The notes beneath the pieces were generated by a model, which was not told the DNA's origin, did no database searches, and saw only the letters and a program-made list of their open reading frames with translations. 64,000 nt of DNA, taken from Streptomyces acidiscabies. Lineage in GTDB: Bacteria > Actinomycetota > Actinomycetes > Streptomycetales > Streptomycetaceae. Shown one piece after another: positions 45,140 to 54,411 of this stretch (the first letter of the stretch is position 1; every line of letters begins with the position of its first letter). The stretch lies in contig NZ_JAGJBY010000001.1 of the NCBI RefSeq assembly GCF_020010905.1, positions 620,001 through 684,000 on the forward strand, written 5' to 3'. A program made the position numbers and the translations under genes.

Positions 45140-47803
45140 ATGAGCGAGCACCGTCGCAAACAGTCGCAGCCGCAAGGAGGCGGACGTGCCGCGGCCCGGC
45201 GCGGCCAGTCCGGCTCGTCCTCCGGCCGCCGCGCGGCACCGCGGGGCGACACCGAGTCCCCTTCCGACGGTCTGTACCAGTCGGGAGCCGAGGAACGGCC
45301 GTCCGGCGGCCGGGCCGACGCCCGGCGCGCAGCGCAGAGACCTTCCGCAGGAGGCCGCCGCAAGGCACCCGATCCAGGTCCCGGCCGGGGCCGGGGCCGT
45401 CAGCCCTCCGGCCGCAAGCGCCTGATCGACTACCCGCGCCAGGACAAGTACGGCTGGCAGCGCTGGGTGCCGTCCTGGAAGCTCGTCACGGGGCTGTGCC
45501 TCGCCTTCTTCGGCAGCCTCATGGCCGCGGCGAGCGTCGCGTACGCCTTCGTGGGCATCCCGAAGCTCGACGAGACCGCCACAGCGCAGAACAACGTCTA
45601 CTACTGGAGCGACAAGACCCAGATGGTCGCCACCGGGGGTGAGACGAACCGCCAGATCGTCGATCTCCCCGAGATCCCCAAGGCGATGCAGTTCGCGGTC
45701 ATCTCGCAGGAGAACAAGTCCTTCTACACGGACAGCGGCATCGACCCCAAGGGCATCGCGCGCGCCGTCTTCAACATGGCCCGGGGCGGCCAGACGCAGG
45801 GTGGCTCCACGATCACCCAGCAGTACGTCAAGAACGCCATGCTCGCCGACCAGTCGCAGACGATCTCCCGCAAGCTCAAGGAGATCTTCGTGTCGATCAA
45901 GGTCGGCAACAACGTCTCCAAGGACGAGATCATGGCCGGGTACCTGAACTCGGCCTACTACGGGCGCAACGCCTACGGCATCGAGGCCGCGGCGCACGCG
46001 TACTTCAACAAGAAGGCCAGGGAACTCAACCCCGGTGAGTGCGCCTTCCTGGCGGCGATGCTGAAGGGCGCGACGTACTACGACCCGGCGGGCCTGCCGT
46101 CCGTCGACCCGAACGCCTCGGCCGAGAAGAACACCATCCGGGCCACGCGCCAGATGCAGGACACGTTGAACAAGATGGTCGAGTACGGCCACCTCGACGC
46201 GGCGGAGCGGGCGAAGTACACGACGCTCCCCAAGTGGCAGAACCCCCGCTCGAACACCAATCTGAAGGGCCAGACCGGCTACCTGGTCGACCTCGCGAAC
46301 GCCTACCTGGTGACGAACGAGCAGACGACCGGGATCAGCCAGGACCGGCTCCAGCGCGGTGGCCTCTCGATCTACACGACCTTCGACAAGAAGAAGGTCG
46401 ACGAGCTGGAGAAGTCGGTCAAGGCGGTCCAGGACGCCAACATCAAGCCCGAGGAGCGACCCGAGGACACGCACGTCCAGTTCGGCGGCGCCTCGGTCAA
46501 CCCGGACTCGGGCGCCATCGAGGCGATCTACGGCGGTACGGACTCCACCCAGCACTTCACCAACAACGCCGACCAGACCGGTGCGCAGGTCGGTTCGACC
46601 TTCAAGCCCTTCGTCCTCGCCGCCGCGATGACCTGGGGCGTGCGCAACCCGGACCTCGGCACCTCCCAGGCCCAGGACGAGCGCACCATCGTCTCCCCCA
46701 AGAGCATGTTCAGCGGCAAGAACAAGCTCAAGATCGAGGAGTACGACGGGAACGTCTGGAAGGACGACAAGGGCGGGGAGTGGCTCCAGACCAACGACGG
46801 CAACGTCTCCCTGGGCAACCCGCCCGACTTCAAGATCGACCTGCGCGAGGCGATGCGCGAGTCCGTGAACTCCGCCTTCGTGCAGCTCGGCATGGACGTC
46901 GGCCTGGACAAGGTGAAGGAGGCCGCGGTCAGCGCGGGTCTGAAGCCGGGCAGCCTGACGGGCACCAACTTCCCGTCGTTCTCCATCGGCATCTCCGACC
47001 CCAGCGCGATCCGTATGGCGTCCTCGTACGCCACTTTCGCGGCCAGCGGCAAGCAGCGCGAGCCGTTCTCCGTCACGGAGGCCACGGGCAAGGAGGTGAA
47101 CTTCAAGCACGAGACCGTCTCCAAGGACGCCTTCACCAAGAAGGTCGCCGACAACGTCACCGACATCCTCAAGACCGTCGTAGACAAGGGCACCGGCACC
47201 GCCGCCCAGCTCACCGGCCGTGACGTGGCGGGCAAGACCGGCACCACCGACGGCAACCGGTCCGCCTGGTTCGTCGGGTACACCCCGCAGCTGTCGACCG
47301 CGATCACGATGTTCCGGTATGACGACGACGAGACCAACAAGAACCGTGAGTTCCTGAAGATGTTCGGCACGGGTGGCCAGAAGAAGATCCACGGCGCCTC
47401 GTTCCCGGCGGAGATCTGGCACGACTACATGGAGGAGGCCCTCAAGGGCCAGCCCGTGAAGGCGTTCCCGGAGCCGGAGCCGATCGGTGAGGTCCTCAAC
47501 CCCGAGCCCTCGCCGAGCCCGTCGCCCTCGGCCTCCGAGAGCGACGAGCCGAGTGCGTCGCCGAGCCCGTCGCCCAGCCAGAACAGCCCCTCGCCCTCGC
47601 CGAGCCCGTCCGACACCTGCGGCGCCTTCGGCTTCGGGTGCGAGAACGGCGGCACGGACGCGGGCACCACGGAGGGCGGCGACAACGGCGGTACCGGCTC
47701 CACTCCGTCGCCGTCGCCGAGCGACGACACCGGGGACACGTCCAGAGGCAGCTCGGGCGGCCTCTTCGGGGGAGCGAACTCGGGAGGCACCTCCACCGGA
47801 TAA
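45140..47803 (+). CDS. Class A penicillin-binding protein (transglycosylase/transpeptidase)
   Basis: 887 residues from ATG 45140. A basic, disordered cytoplasmic part of 110 residues is followed by one span (VTGLCLAFFGSLMAAASVAY). The GT51 domain shows ISQENKSFYTDSGID (catalytic Glu) and GGSTITQQYVKN. The transpeptidase domain shows QVGSTFKPF (active Ser in STFK), SVNSAF and VAGKTGTTDG. The tail of about 120 residues is Ser-Pro-rich (SPSPSPSASESD) and probably spans the wall. It builds and crosslinks peptidoglycan outside the membrane; homologue of SCO3901 by position. Confidence 0.95.
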   Translation: MSEHRRKQSQPQGGGRAAARRGQSGSSSGRRAAPRGDTESPSDGLYQSGAEERPSGGRADARRAAQRPSAGGRRKAPDPGPGRGRGRQPSGRKRLIDYPRQDKYGWQRWVPSWKLVTGLCLAFFGSLMAAASVAYAFVGIPKLDETATAQNNVYYWSDKTQMVATGGETNRQIVDLPEIPKAMQFAVISQENKSFYTDSGIDPKGIARAVFNMARGGQTQGGSTITQQYVKNAMLADQSQTISRKLKEIFVSIKVGNNVSKDEIMAGYLNSAYYGRNAYGIEAAAHAYFNKKARELNPGECAFLAAMLKGATYYDPAGLPSVDPNASAEKNTIRATRQMQDTLNKMVEYGHLDAAERAKYTTLPKWQNPRSNTNLKGQTGYLVDLANAYLVTNEQTTGISQDRLQRGGLSIYTTFDKKKVDELEKSVKAVQDANIKPEERPEDTHVQFGGASVNPDSGAIEAIYGGTDSTQHFTNNADQTGAQVGSTFKPFVLAAAMTWGVRNPDLGTSQAQDERTIVSPKSMFSGKNKLKIEEYDGNVWKDDKGGEWLQTNDGNVSLGNPPDFKIDLREAMRESVNSAFVQLGMDVGLDKVKEAAVSAGLKPGSLTGTNFPSFSIGISDPSAIRMASSYATFAASGKQREPFSVTEATGKEVNFKHETVSKDAFTKKVADNVTDILKTVVDKGTGTAAQLTGRDVAGKTGTTDGNRSAWFVGYTPQLSTAITMFRYDDDETNKNREFLKMFGTGGQKKIHGASFPAEIWHDYMEEALKGQPVKAFPEPEPIGEVLNPEPSPSPSPSASESDEPSASPSPSPSQNSPSPSPSPSDTCGAFGFGCENGGTDAGTTEGGDNGGTGSTPSPSPSDDTGDTSRGSSGGLFGGANSGGTSTG

Positions 47804-47826
47804 CGGGCCACTTGCCCGACTCGGGT

Positions 47827-47840
47827 GTTTCACGTGAAAC
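47827..47840. promoter_or_regulatory. parS: parS site 9
   Basis: Exact core 24 bases after the PBP stop, first of a pair 22 bases apart. Confidence 0.95.
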
Positions 47841-47848
47841 ATCGCGAT

Positions 47849-47862
47849 GTTTCACGTGAAAC
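47849..47862. promoter_or_regulatory. parS: parS site 10
   Basis: Second of the pair, before the terminator at 47906. Confidence 0.95.
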
Positions 47863-47905
47863 GAAGAGCGTCCCCCGGCCACCGGGGAGCGCCCCCCGAA
47901 CCCTT

Positions 47906-47950
47906 GAGGGCCGTCGCACCGGACGAGGTGCGGCGGCCCTCGGTTTTTTC
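47906..47950 (+). terminator. Strong intrinsic terminator after the PBP gene
   Basis: GAGGGCCG and GCACC pair with GGTGC and CGGCCCTC, followed by GGTTTTTT. A classic terminator with a six-T run, rare in this GC-rich sequence. It separates the PBP gene from the next gene. Confidence 0.92.
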
Positions 47951-47977
47951 CCAGCCCGGTACGGCAGGATGTGCGCC

Positions 47978-49477
47978 ATGCCCAGTGCAGAATCGACGCC
48001 CGCGACCGAGCACGAGCCGGCTCCGGTACGGCCCACCGACCCGGTACGGCCCACCAAGGAAGACCGGATCGCCGAGGCCGGCAGCGAGCTGATCGGCGGA
48101 CCCATCGGACGGCGTGCCCTGACCGGGACGTCCTGGTGGACCCCCGTCCGGGTCGTCGCCCTCGTGGCGATCGGGATGTTCGCCCTCGGGCTGATCCAGA
48201 AGGCGCCCTGCTACGACGGCGGCTGGTTCTTCGGCGCCTCCACGCAGTACACGCACGCCTGCTACTCGGACATCCCGCACCTCTACCAGGGACGCGGCTT
48301 CGCCGACGGGCTCGTGCCGTACTTCGACCGGTTCGCCGGCGATATGCAGTACCTCGAATACCCGGTGCTGACCGGCGTGTTCATGCAGGTCGCGAGCTGG
48401 CTCACCCCGCACAGCGGCACCATCCAGCACCAGGAACAGTGGTACTGGATGGTCAACGCGGGGCTGCTGATGATCTGCGCCGCGGTCATCGCGGTCTGCG
48501 TCTCCCGGACGCACGCCCGCCGCCCCTGGGACGGTCTGCTGGTCGCCCTGGCGCCCGCCTTCGTGCTGACCGCCACCATCAACTGGGACCTGCTGGCGGG
48601 CGCCCTGACGGCCGCGGCGATGCTGATGTGGGCGCGGGGCCGCTCGCTGGCCTTCGGTGTCCTCCTGGGGCTCGCCACGGCCGCCAAGCTCTACCCCGTC
48701 TTCCTGCTCGGGCCGCTGTTCCTGCTGTGCTGGCGGGCGGGCAAGTGGAAGGACTTCGGCAAGGCCTTCGGGGGCACCGCGGTCGCCTGGCTCGTGGTCA
48801 ACCTGCCGGTGATGCTGTTCGCCTTCGACGGCTGGTCGAAGTTCTACACGTTCAGCCAGGAGCGGGGCGTCGACTTCGGCTCCTTCTGGCTGATCCTGGC
48901 CCAGAACTCCTCCGACCCGCTCACCACCGACAGCGTCAACACACTGGCCACGCTGCTCGTGCTGCTGTGCTTCCTCGGCATCGCGATCCTCACCCTGACC
49001 GCCCCGCGCCGCCCGCGCTTCGCGCAGCTCGCCTTCCTGGTGGTGGCCGCGTTCATCCTCACCAACAAGGTCTACTCGCCGCAGTACGTCCTGTGGCTCG
49101 TGCCGCTCGCGGCGCTCGCCCGGCCCAAGTGGCGCGACTTCCTCGCCTGGCAGGTCTGCGAGGTGGCGTACTTCCTCGGCATCTGGATGTACCTCGCGTA
49201 CACGACCAGCGGGGACGCCCACAAGGGACTGTCGATGGACGGCTACCACTGGGCCATCGCCTGCCATCTGCTGGGCACGCTCTACTTCTGCGGCATGGTC
49301 GTCCGCGACATCCTCATGCCCGAGCGGGACGTCGTACGCCAGAGCGGGGACGACGACCCGTCCGGCGGGGTGCTGGACGGCGCCGAGGACCGTTTCGTCC
49401 TCAGCGCCGTCGGGGCCGCGATGCGCAGGGACGAGCCGCTCGACGGGCCGCAGGTCAGCTGGGGCAAGGAGACCTGA
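47978..49477 (+). CDS. GT87/DUF2029-type membrane glycosyltransferase
   Basis: 499 residues from ATG 47978 (another ATG at 47969). About ten spans from RVVALVAIGMFALGLIQKAP on. A large outer loop after the first span holds CYDGGWFFGASTQYTHACYS and the acidic motif FDRFAGDMQYLEYPVLTG; the following half is typical of DUF2029 (INWDLLAGALTAAAMLMWA). Likely uses polyprenyl-phosphate sugars for envelope glycans. It is placed between a PBP and alanine racemase, as in S. coelicolor (SCO3902 position). The substrate is unknown. Confidence 0.8.
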   Translation: MPSAESTPATEHEPAPVRPTDPVRPTKEDRIAEAGSELIGGPIGRRALTGTSWWTPVRVVALVAIGMFALGLIQKAPCYDGGWFFGASTQYTHACYSDIPHLYQGRGFADGLVPYFDRFAGDMQYLEYPVLTGVFMQVASWLTPHSGTIQHQEQWYWMVNAGLLMICAAVIAVCVSRTHARRPWDGLLVALAPAFVLTATINWDLLAGALTAAAMLMWARGRSLAFGVLLGLATAAKLYPVFLLGPLFLLCWRAGKWKDFGKAFGGTAVAWLVVNLPVMLFAFDGWSKFYTFSQERGVDFGSFWLILAQNSSDPLTTDSVNTLATLLVLLCFLGIAILTLTAPRRPRFAQLAFLVVAAFILTNKVYSPQYVLWLVPLAALARPKWRDFLAWQVCEVAYFLGIWMYLAYTTSGDAHKGLSMDGYHWAIACHLLGTLYFCGMVVRDILMPERDVVRQSGDDDPSGGVLDGAEDRFVLSAVGAAMRRDEPLDGPQVSWGKET

Positions 49478-49521
49478 CGGCCCGTTCGCTCTGGGCGAAC
49501 GGACCTGTTGGGGTACGCAGA

Positions 49522-49551
49522 AGGCCGTACGCGGGATGTCGCGTACGGCCT
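49522..49551. terminator. Bidirectional terminator
   Basis: AGGCCGTACGCG (49522-49533) pairs perfectly with CGCGTACGGCCT (49540-49551). It lies between the GT87 gene and the converging racemase gene. A smaller hairpin (GTTCGC/GCGAAC) occurs at 49484-49500. Confidence 0.8.
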
Positions 49552-49586
49552 CTGTCGTGCGGTGCGGTGCTCGTCAGCGGTCCTCG

Positions 49587-50618
49587 TCAGCGGTCGAGGA
49601 GGCGGTCGAACTGCGTGGTGGTGTGCCGCAGATGGGCCACCAGCTCGTCGCCGACCTTCGGCTCCGGGGCGTCGGAGGGGACGAACAGGATCGACACCTG
49701 CATGTGCGGCGGCTCCGCGAACCAGCGCTGCTTGCCGCCCCAGACGAACGGCGAGAGGTTGCGGTTCACCGTGGCCAGGCCCGCGCGGGCGACGCCCTTG
49801 GCGCGCGGCATGACGCCGTGCAGCGCCTTCGGCGCCTCCAGGCCCACCCCGTGCGACGTACCGCCCGCCACGACCACCAGGAAGCCGTCCGAGGCCGCCT
49901 TCTGCTGGCGGTAGCCGAACCGGTCGCCCTTCGCGACGCGCGTGACGTCCAGGACCGAGCCGTGGTACTCCGTGGCGTCGTGGTCCCCCAGCCACAGCCG
50001 CGTACCGATCCTCGCCCGGAAGCGCGTCTGCGGGAACTGCTGCTGGAGCCGTCCCAGGTCCTCGGCCTTCAGGTGGCTGACGAACATCGTGTGCAGCGGC
50101 AGCCGGGCCGCGCGCAGCCGGTCCATCCAGCCGATGACCTCCTCGACGGCGTCCGAGCCGTCCGTGCGGTCCAGCGGCAGGTGGATCGCGAAGCCCTCCA
50201 GGCGGACGTTCTCGATCGCGGCGTGCAGCTGCGGCAGGTCCTGCTCGCTGATGCCGTGCCGCTTCATCGAGGACATCACCTCGATGACCACCCGGGCGCC
50301 CACCAGGCCGTACACGCCGTCGATCGACGAGACCGAGCGGATCACCCGGTCCGGCAGCGGGACGGGCTCCTCGCCGCGCCGGTAGGGCGTCAGCACCAGC
50401 AGGTCGCCGCCGAAGAAGTCCTTGATCCGCGCGGCCTCGTACGTCGTCCCGACGGCCAGGACGTCCGAGCCCAGCCGGGTCGCTTCCTCCGCGAGGCGCT
50501 CGTGCCCGAAGCCGTAGCCGTTGCCCTTGCAGACCGGGACGAGGCCCGGGAACTGGTCCTGCACGTGCTTGTGGTGCGCCCGCCAGCGCGCGGTGTCGAC
50601 GTAGAGGGTGAGCGCCAT
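49587..50618 (-). CDS. Alanine racemase-like PLP enzyme
   Basis: 343 residues. The N-terminal part has the fold-III PLP lysine in VPVCKGNGYGFGHERLAEE (Lys31), and the C-terminal part shows RARIGTRLWLGDH. Alanine racemase makes D-alanine for peptidoglycan. This form is shorter at the C-terminus than classical Alr and belongs to the SCO3903-like group; the exact amino acid substrate is not certain. It is encoded 63 bases after femX in the same direction, so it fits cell-wall precursor supply. Confidence 0.85.
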   Translation of the reverse strand: MALTLYVDTARWRAHHKHVQDQFPGLVPVCKGNGYGFGHERLAEEATRLGSDVLAVGTTYEAARIKDFFGGDLLVLTPYRRGEEPVPLPDRVIRSVSSIDGVYGLVGARVVIEVMSSMKRHGISEQDLPQLHAAIENVRLEGFAIHLPLDRTDGSDAVEEVIGWMDRLRAARLPLHTMFVSHLKAEDLGRLQQQFPQTRFRARIGTRLWLGDHDATEYHGSVLDVTRVAKGDRFGYRQQKAASDGFLVVVAGGTSHGVGLEAPKALHGVMPRAKGVARAGLATVNRNLSPFVWGGKQRWFAEPPHMQVSILFVPSDAPEPKVGDELVAHLRHTTTQFDRLLDR

Positions 50619-50681
50619 GGCCGGACCTGGGACCTTTCTGGGGGGTGAGGTGTCAGGAGTATCGAAGCACTGAACGTGACG

Positions 50682-51800
50682 TCAGCGGCGCGACATGTAG
50701 ATGTCGAGGGCCTTGTGGAGCAGCTTGTTGAGCGGGAAGTCCCACTCGCCGAGGTACTCGGCCGCCTGGCCGCCCGTACCGACCTTGAACTGGATCAGGC
50801 CGAAGAGGTGGTCCGTCTCGTCCAGCGAGTCCGAGATGCCGCGCAGGTCGTACACGGTCGCGCCGAGCGCGTACGCGTCCCGCAGCATCCGCCACTGCAT
50901 CGCGTTCGACGGCCGGAACTCGCGGCCGATGTTGTCCGAGGCGCCGTACGAGTACCAGACGTGGCCGCCGACGATCAGCATCGTCGCCGCCGAGAGGTTC
51001 ACCCCGTTGTGGCGGGCGAAGTACAGCCGCATCCGGTTGGGGTCCTCGGAGTTGAGGGCCGACCACATGCGCTGGAAGTACGACAGCGGACGCGGCCGGA
51101 AGTGGTCGCGCACGGCCGTGATCTCGTACAGCCGCTGCCACTCCTCCAGGTCGTGGTAGCCGGCCTGGACGACCTCGACGCCGGCCTTCTCGGCCTTCTT
51201 GATGTTGCGGCGCCACAGCTGGTTGAAGTTCTTGTGGACGTCCTCCAGGGACCGGTTCGCCAGCGGCACCTGGTAGACGTACCGGGGCTGGACGTCGCCG
51301 AAGCCCGCGCCGCCGTCCTCGCCCTGCTGCCAGCCCATCCGGCGCAGCTTGTCGGCCACCTCGAAGGCGCGCGGTTCGATGAAGTCGGCCTCGATGTCCC
51401 GCAGCCGCTTCACGTCCGGGCTCTGGATCCCGGCCTTGATGGAGATGGCCTCCCAGCGGCGGATGATCACCGGCGGGCCCATCTTCACGGAGAACGCGCC
51501 CTGGTGCTTCAGGTGCGCGAGCATCGGCTCCAGCCACTCGTTCAGGTTCGGCGCGTACCAGTTGATCACCGGGCCCTCGGGCAGGTAGGCCAGGTAGCGC
51601 TTGATCTTCGGGAGCTGCCGGTAGAGCACCAGGCCCGCGCCGACCAGCTGGCCGGCCTTGTCGAACCAGCCGAGGCTCTCCGAACGCCATTCCGCCTTGA
51701 CGTCGGCCCATGCGGGTACCTGCATGTGGCTCGCCGCCGGCAGGCTCTGGATGTACGCCAGATGCTGCTCGCGGCTGATCGTCCTCAGGGTCAGGCTCAT
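50682..51800 (-). CDS. femX: FemX-type peptidyltransferase
   Basis: 372 residues. The FemABX fold consists of two GNAT-like halves: N-terminal HMQVPAWADVKAEWRSESLG and C-terminal VWYSYGASDNIGREFRPSNA followed by LRGISDSLDETDHLFGL. It uses aminoacyl-tRNA to add the first cross-bridge residue (glycine in Streptomyces) to lipid II. Streptomycetes with LL-DAP-Gly walls need such an enzyme. It precedes the racemase gene. Confidence 0.9.
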   Translation of the reverse strand: MSLTLRTISREQHLAYIQSLPAASHMQVPAWADVKAEWRSESLGWFDKAGQLVGAGLVLYRQLPKIKRYLAYLPEGPVINWYAPNLNEWLEPMLAHLKHQGAFSVKMGPPVIIRRWEAISIKAGIQSPDVKRLRDIEADFIEPRAFEVADKLRRMGWQQGEDGGAGFGDVQPRYVYQVPLANRSLEDVHKNFNQLWRRNIKKAEKAGVEVVQAGYHDLEEWQRLYEITAVRDHFRPRPLSYFQRMWSALNSEDPNRMRLYFARHNGVNLSAATMLIVGGHVWYSYGASDNIGREFRPSNAMQWRMLRDAYALGATVYDLRGISDSLDETDHLFGLIQFKVGTGGQAAEYLGEWDFPLNKLLHKALDIYMSRR

Positions 51801-51983
51801 TCGGGGCGCTCCTCGGGCTGGGGTGTCCCCATGGGTACAGGGGCTCCGGCTCTAGCGCCGAAGCCTACTGCGCCCCGCGAGCGCCTCGACTGGGCGTACG
51901 GAACCTGCGTTCGGGCCCGGGTACGGCCGACGCGATCCGTCAGGTGGCGTACCCGGCCTACGCGTTGCTCACGTGCGGAGGGG

Positions 51984-52301
51984 TCACCCCCCGATGACGC
52001 CTCCGAAGAGGCCGCCGTGGGCCATGCCGAGGAAGAAGCCGACGGCGCTGGCGCCGAGGCCCAGGATCAGGCCGAACCGCTCACGCGTGGTCTCGGAGAC
52101 CCACTGCCCGTAGGCGCCGGTGAGGATCCCGGCCAGACCGGTCCAGGAACTGAGCAGATGCAGGTTGTGGAACATCGCCGTGACGAAGGCCGTCACCCCG
52201 AGGACCAGGGTCACCGCGAGCAGCGTGTCCTGGAGGGGGTGGGCTCGGCCGTCGGTGGCGAAGAGAGAGCCGGCGGTGTTGGGTCGCAATGCCTGTGCCA
52301 T
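51984..52301 (-). CDS. Small membrane protein of unknown function
   Basis: 105 residues from ATG 52301 behind AGGAGGTG. Three hydrophobic spans: [36 protein letters not shown] and [18 protein letters not shown]. No motif recognised. It is conserved in this place before rpsF in Streptomyces (SCO3905 position, from memory). Confidence 0.75.
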   Translation of the reverse strand: MAQALRPNTAGSLFATDGRAHPLQDTLLAVTLVLGVTAFVTAMFHNLHLLSSWTGLAGILTGAYGQWVSETTRERFGLILGLGASAVGFFLGMAHGGLFGGVIGG

Positions 52302-52527
52302 GGGGCACCTCCTGCGGAAGGCGGCGCATCGTAGCGCCGTACACACCCGATGTGTACAGATTGAGGGTCCGGACGGCCGGATTTCAACCGCAAGCGGGGG
52401 TGCGGGTAGTCTGTACCGTCTGCATCGGTGTCTGTCCTGGCTCTGCCGGCGACACCGCTGCTACGCATCACAACCCTCCTGCCACGGATCGACCGTGGCC
52501 GCTGAGTCCGAAGGAGGTGGGTTCCAC

Positions 52528-52818
52528 ATGCGTCACTACGAGGTGATGGTCATCCTCGACCCCGATCTGGAGGAGCGCGCTGTCGCCCCCCTGATCGAGA
52601 ACTTCCTTTCCGTCGTCCGTGAGGGCAACGGAAAGGTCGAGAAGGTCGACACCTGGGGCCGTCGTCGTCTCTCGTACGAGATCAAGAAGAAGCCCGAGGG
52701 CATCTACTCGGTCATCGATCTGCAGGCTGAGCCCGCGATCGTCAAGGAGCTCGACCGCCAGATGAACCTGAACGAGTCGGTCCTCCGGACCAAGGTCCTC
52801 CGCCCCGAGACCCACTGA
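52528..52818 (+). CDS. rpsF: 30S ribosomal protein S6
   Basis: 96 residues from ATG 52528 with AAGGAGGTGG upstream. [16 protein letters not shown] and the end [10 protein letters not shown] are typical. It binds S18 (encoded by rpsR in the same operon) on the 16S rRNA platform. First gene of rpsF-ssb-rpsR-rplI. Confidence 0.99.
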   Translation: MRHYEVMVILDPDLEERAVAPLIENFLSVVREGNGKVEKVDTWGRRRLSYEIKKKPEGIYSVIDLQAEPAIVKELDRQMNLNESVLRTKVLRPETH

Positions 52819-52890
52819 GCTCCGGCTCACCCGGTCCCGGGATCCGAGTAGCAGCAAGCAGCCAGAGCAAACCCGCCGAGAGGTTCCCCC

Positions 52891-53502
52891 ATGGCAGGCG
52901 AGACCGTCATCACGGTCGTCGGCAACCTTGTCGATGACCCCGAGCTGCGCTTCACCCCCTCCGGTGCGGCGGTCGCGAAGTTCCGTGTCGCGTCCACTCC
53001 CCGCACCTTCGACCGCCAGACCAACGAGTGGAAGGACGGCGAGAGCCTCTTCCTGACCTGCTCGGTCTGGCGCCAGGCGGCGGAGAACGTCGCGGAGTCG
53101 CTCCAGCGAGGCATGCGCGTCATGGTGCAGGGCCGGTTGAAGCAGCGGTCCTACGAGGACCGTGAGGGCGTCAAGCGCACGGTCTACGAGCTGGACGTCG
53201 AGGAAGTCGGCCCCAGCCTGCGCAGCGCCACGGCCAAGGTCACCAAGACCAGTGGCGGTGGCGGTGGCGGCGGTGCCCGTGGCGGCCAGGGCGGTTACGG
53301 CGGCGGTCAGGCCGGCGGCGGCTGGGGCGCAGGCTCCGGCGGCGGCCAGCAGGGCGGCGGCGGTGCGCCCGAGGCCGACCCGTGGGCGACCGGCGCACCC
53401 GCCGGTGGCCAGCAGGGCGGCGGCGCCGGTGGCGGCGGCTGGGGTGGAAACTCCGGCGGCGGCCAGAGCGGCGGCGGCTACTCGGACGAGCCCCCCTTCT
53501 AG
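52891..53502 (+). CDS. ssb: Single-stranded DNA-binding protein
   Basis: 203 residues. The OB-fold covers about 1-115 ([39 protein letters not shown] region). A long glycine-rich linker ([20 protein letters not shown]) follows and the acidic tip is DEPPF, which contacts partner proteins. It protects single strands in replication. It lies between rpsF and rpsR. Confidence 0.98.
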   Translation: MAGETVITVVGNLVDDPELRFTPSGAAVAKFRVASTPRTFDRQTNEWKDGESLFLTCSVWRQAAENVAESLQRGMRVMVQGRLKQRSYEDREGVKRTVYELDVEEVGPSLRSATAKVTKTSGGGGGGGARGGQGGYGGGQAGGGWGAGSGGGQQGGGGAPEADPWATGAPAGGQQGGGAGGGGWGGNSGGGQSGGGYSDEPPF

Positions 53503-53563
53503 GCCCCAGGGCCGAGGGGTGGGGCGTACTCACACTTCTTGATCACACAGGAGAGAAAGCACC

Positions 53564-53800
53564 ATGGCGAAGCCGCCTGTGCGCAAGCCTAAGAAGAAGG
53601 TCTGCGCGTTCTGCAAGGACAAGGTCCAGTACGTGGACTACAAGGACACGAACATGCTGCGGAAGTTCATTTCCGACCGCGGCAAGATCCGTGCCCGTCG
53701 CGTGACCGGCAACTGCACGCAGCACCAGCGTGACGTCGCCACGGCCGTCAAGAACAGCCGTGAGATGGCGCTGCTGCCGTACACCGCCCAGGCGCGATAA
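53564..53800 (+). CDS. rpsR: 30S ribosomal protein S18
   Basis: 78 residues, [20 protein letters not shown], with the CxxC of the zinc-binding type of S18. Conserved middle [18 protein letters not shown]. Part of the rpsF operon; the next gene is 18 bases away. Confidence 0.98.
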   Translation: MAKPPVRKPKKKVCAFCKDKVQYVDYKDTNMLRKFISDRGKIRARRVTGNCTQHQRDVATAVKNSREMALLPYTAQAR

Positions 53801-53818
53801 AGGAAGGGTGACCGAAAC

Positions 53819-54265
53819 ATGAAGATCATCCTCACCCACGAGGTCTCCGGCCTCGGCGCCGCGGGCGACGTCGTCGACGTCAAGGACGGCTACGCCCGTA
53901 ACTACCTGATCCCGCGGAACTTCGCGATCCGCTGGACCAAGGGTGGCGAGAAGGACGTCGAGCAGATCCGTCGTGCTCGCAAGATCCACGAGATCCAGAC
54001 CATCGAGCAGGCCAACAGCATCAAGGCCCAGCTCGAAGGTGTGAAGGTCCGTCTGGCCGTTCGCTCCGGCGACGCCGGCCGTCTCTTCGGTTCCGTCACC
54101 CAGGCCGACGTCGCTTCCGCGATCGCGGCTGCCGGTGGCCCGAAGGTCGACAAGCGCCGTGTCGAGCTGGGCTCGCCCATCAAGACGCTGGGCGCCCACG
54201 AGGCGGCTGTGCGCCTGCACCCCGAGGTGGCCGCGAAGGTCAACATCGAGGTCGTCGCAGCGTAA
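53819..54265 (+). CDS. rplI: 50S ribosomal protein L9
   Basis: 148 residues. The N-terminal domain [19 protein letters not shown] and [16 protein letters not shown] are diagnostic; a long helix links to the C-terminal domain ([16 protein letters not shown]). Last gene of the operon; a strong terminator follows. Confidence 0.99.
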   Translation: MKIILTHEVSGLGAAGDVVDVKDGYARNYLIPRNFAIRWTKGGEKDVEQIRRARKIHEIQTIEQANSIKAQLEGVKVRLAVRSGDAGRLFGSVTQADVASAIAAAGGPKVDKRRVELGSPIKTLGAHEAAVRLHPEVAAKVNIEVVAA

Positions 54266-54291
54266 CGCTGCGCTCGGCTTGAGCCGACAGG

Positions 54292-54326
54292 AAAGGGACC
54301 GTACCTCTTGAGGTGCGGTCCCTTTT
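54292..54326 (+). terminator. Terminator after rplI
   Basis: AAAGGGACCG pairs with CGGTCCCTTT around a partly paired loop, ending in TTTT. Ends the rpsF-ssb-rpsR-rplI operon. Confidence 0.9.
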
Positions 54327-54360
54327 CGTGGGCTCGGGTTCGTGGTCTCGGGCGGGCGAT

Positions 54361-54374
54361 GTTTCACGTGAAAC
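54361..54374. promoter_or_regulatory. parS: parS site 11
   Basis: Exact core, first of a pair 35 bases apart, between the rplI terminator and the 3' end of the converging MATE gene. Confidence 0.95.
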
Positions 54375-54395
54375 AGGGCGATTAAGCAGGGCGAT

Positions 54396-54409
54396 GTTTC
54401 ACGTGAAAC
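54396..54409. promoter_or_regulatory. parS: parS site 12
   Basis: Second of the pair, ending 3 bases before the MATE gene stop at 54412. Confidence 0.95.
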
Positions 54410-54411
54410 GC

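Noticed and set aside
47490..47800. Ser-Pro repeat at the PBP C-terminus as a possible separate repeat element
   Set aside because: It is in frame with the PBP and is a normal wall-spanning tail.
44888..47842. A 984-codon open frame opposite the PBP gene
   Set aside because: A GC-driven shadow; the PBP frame has all catalytic motifs and a proper start.
53250..53480. Glycine-rich tract in ssb as a possible repeat insertion
   Set aside because: This is the usual disordered linker of actinobacterial SSB.
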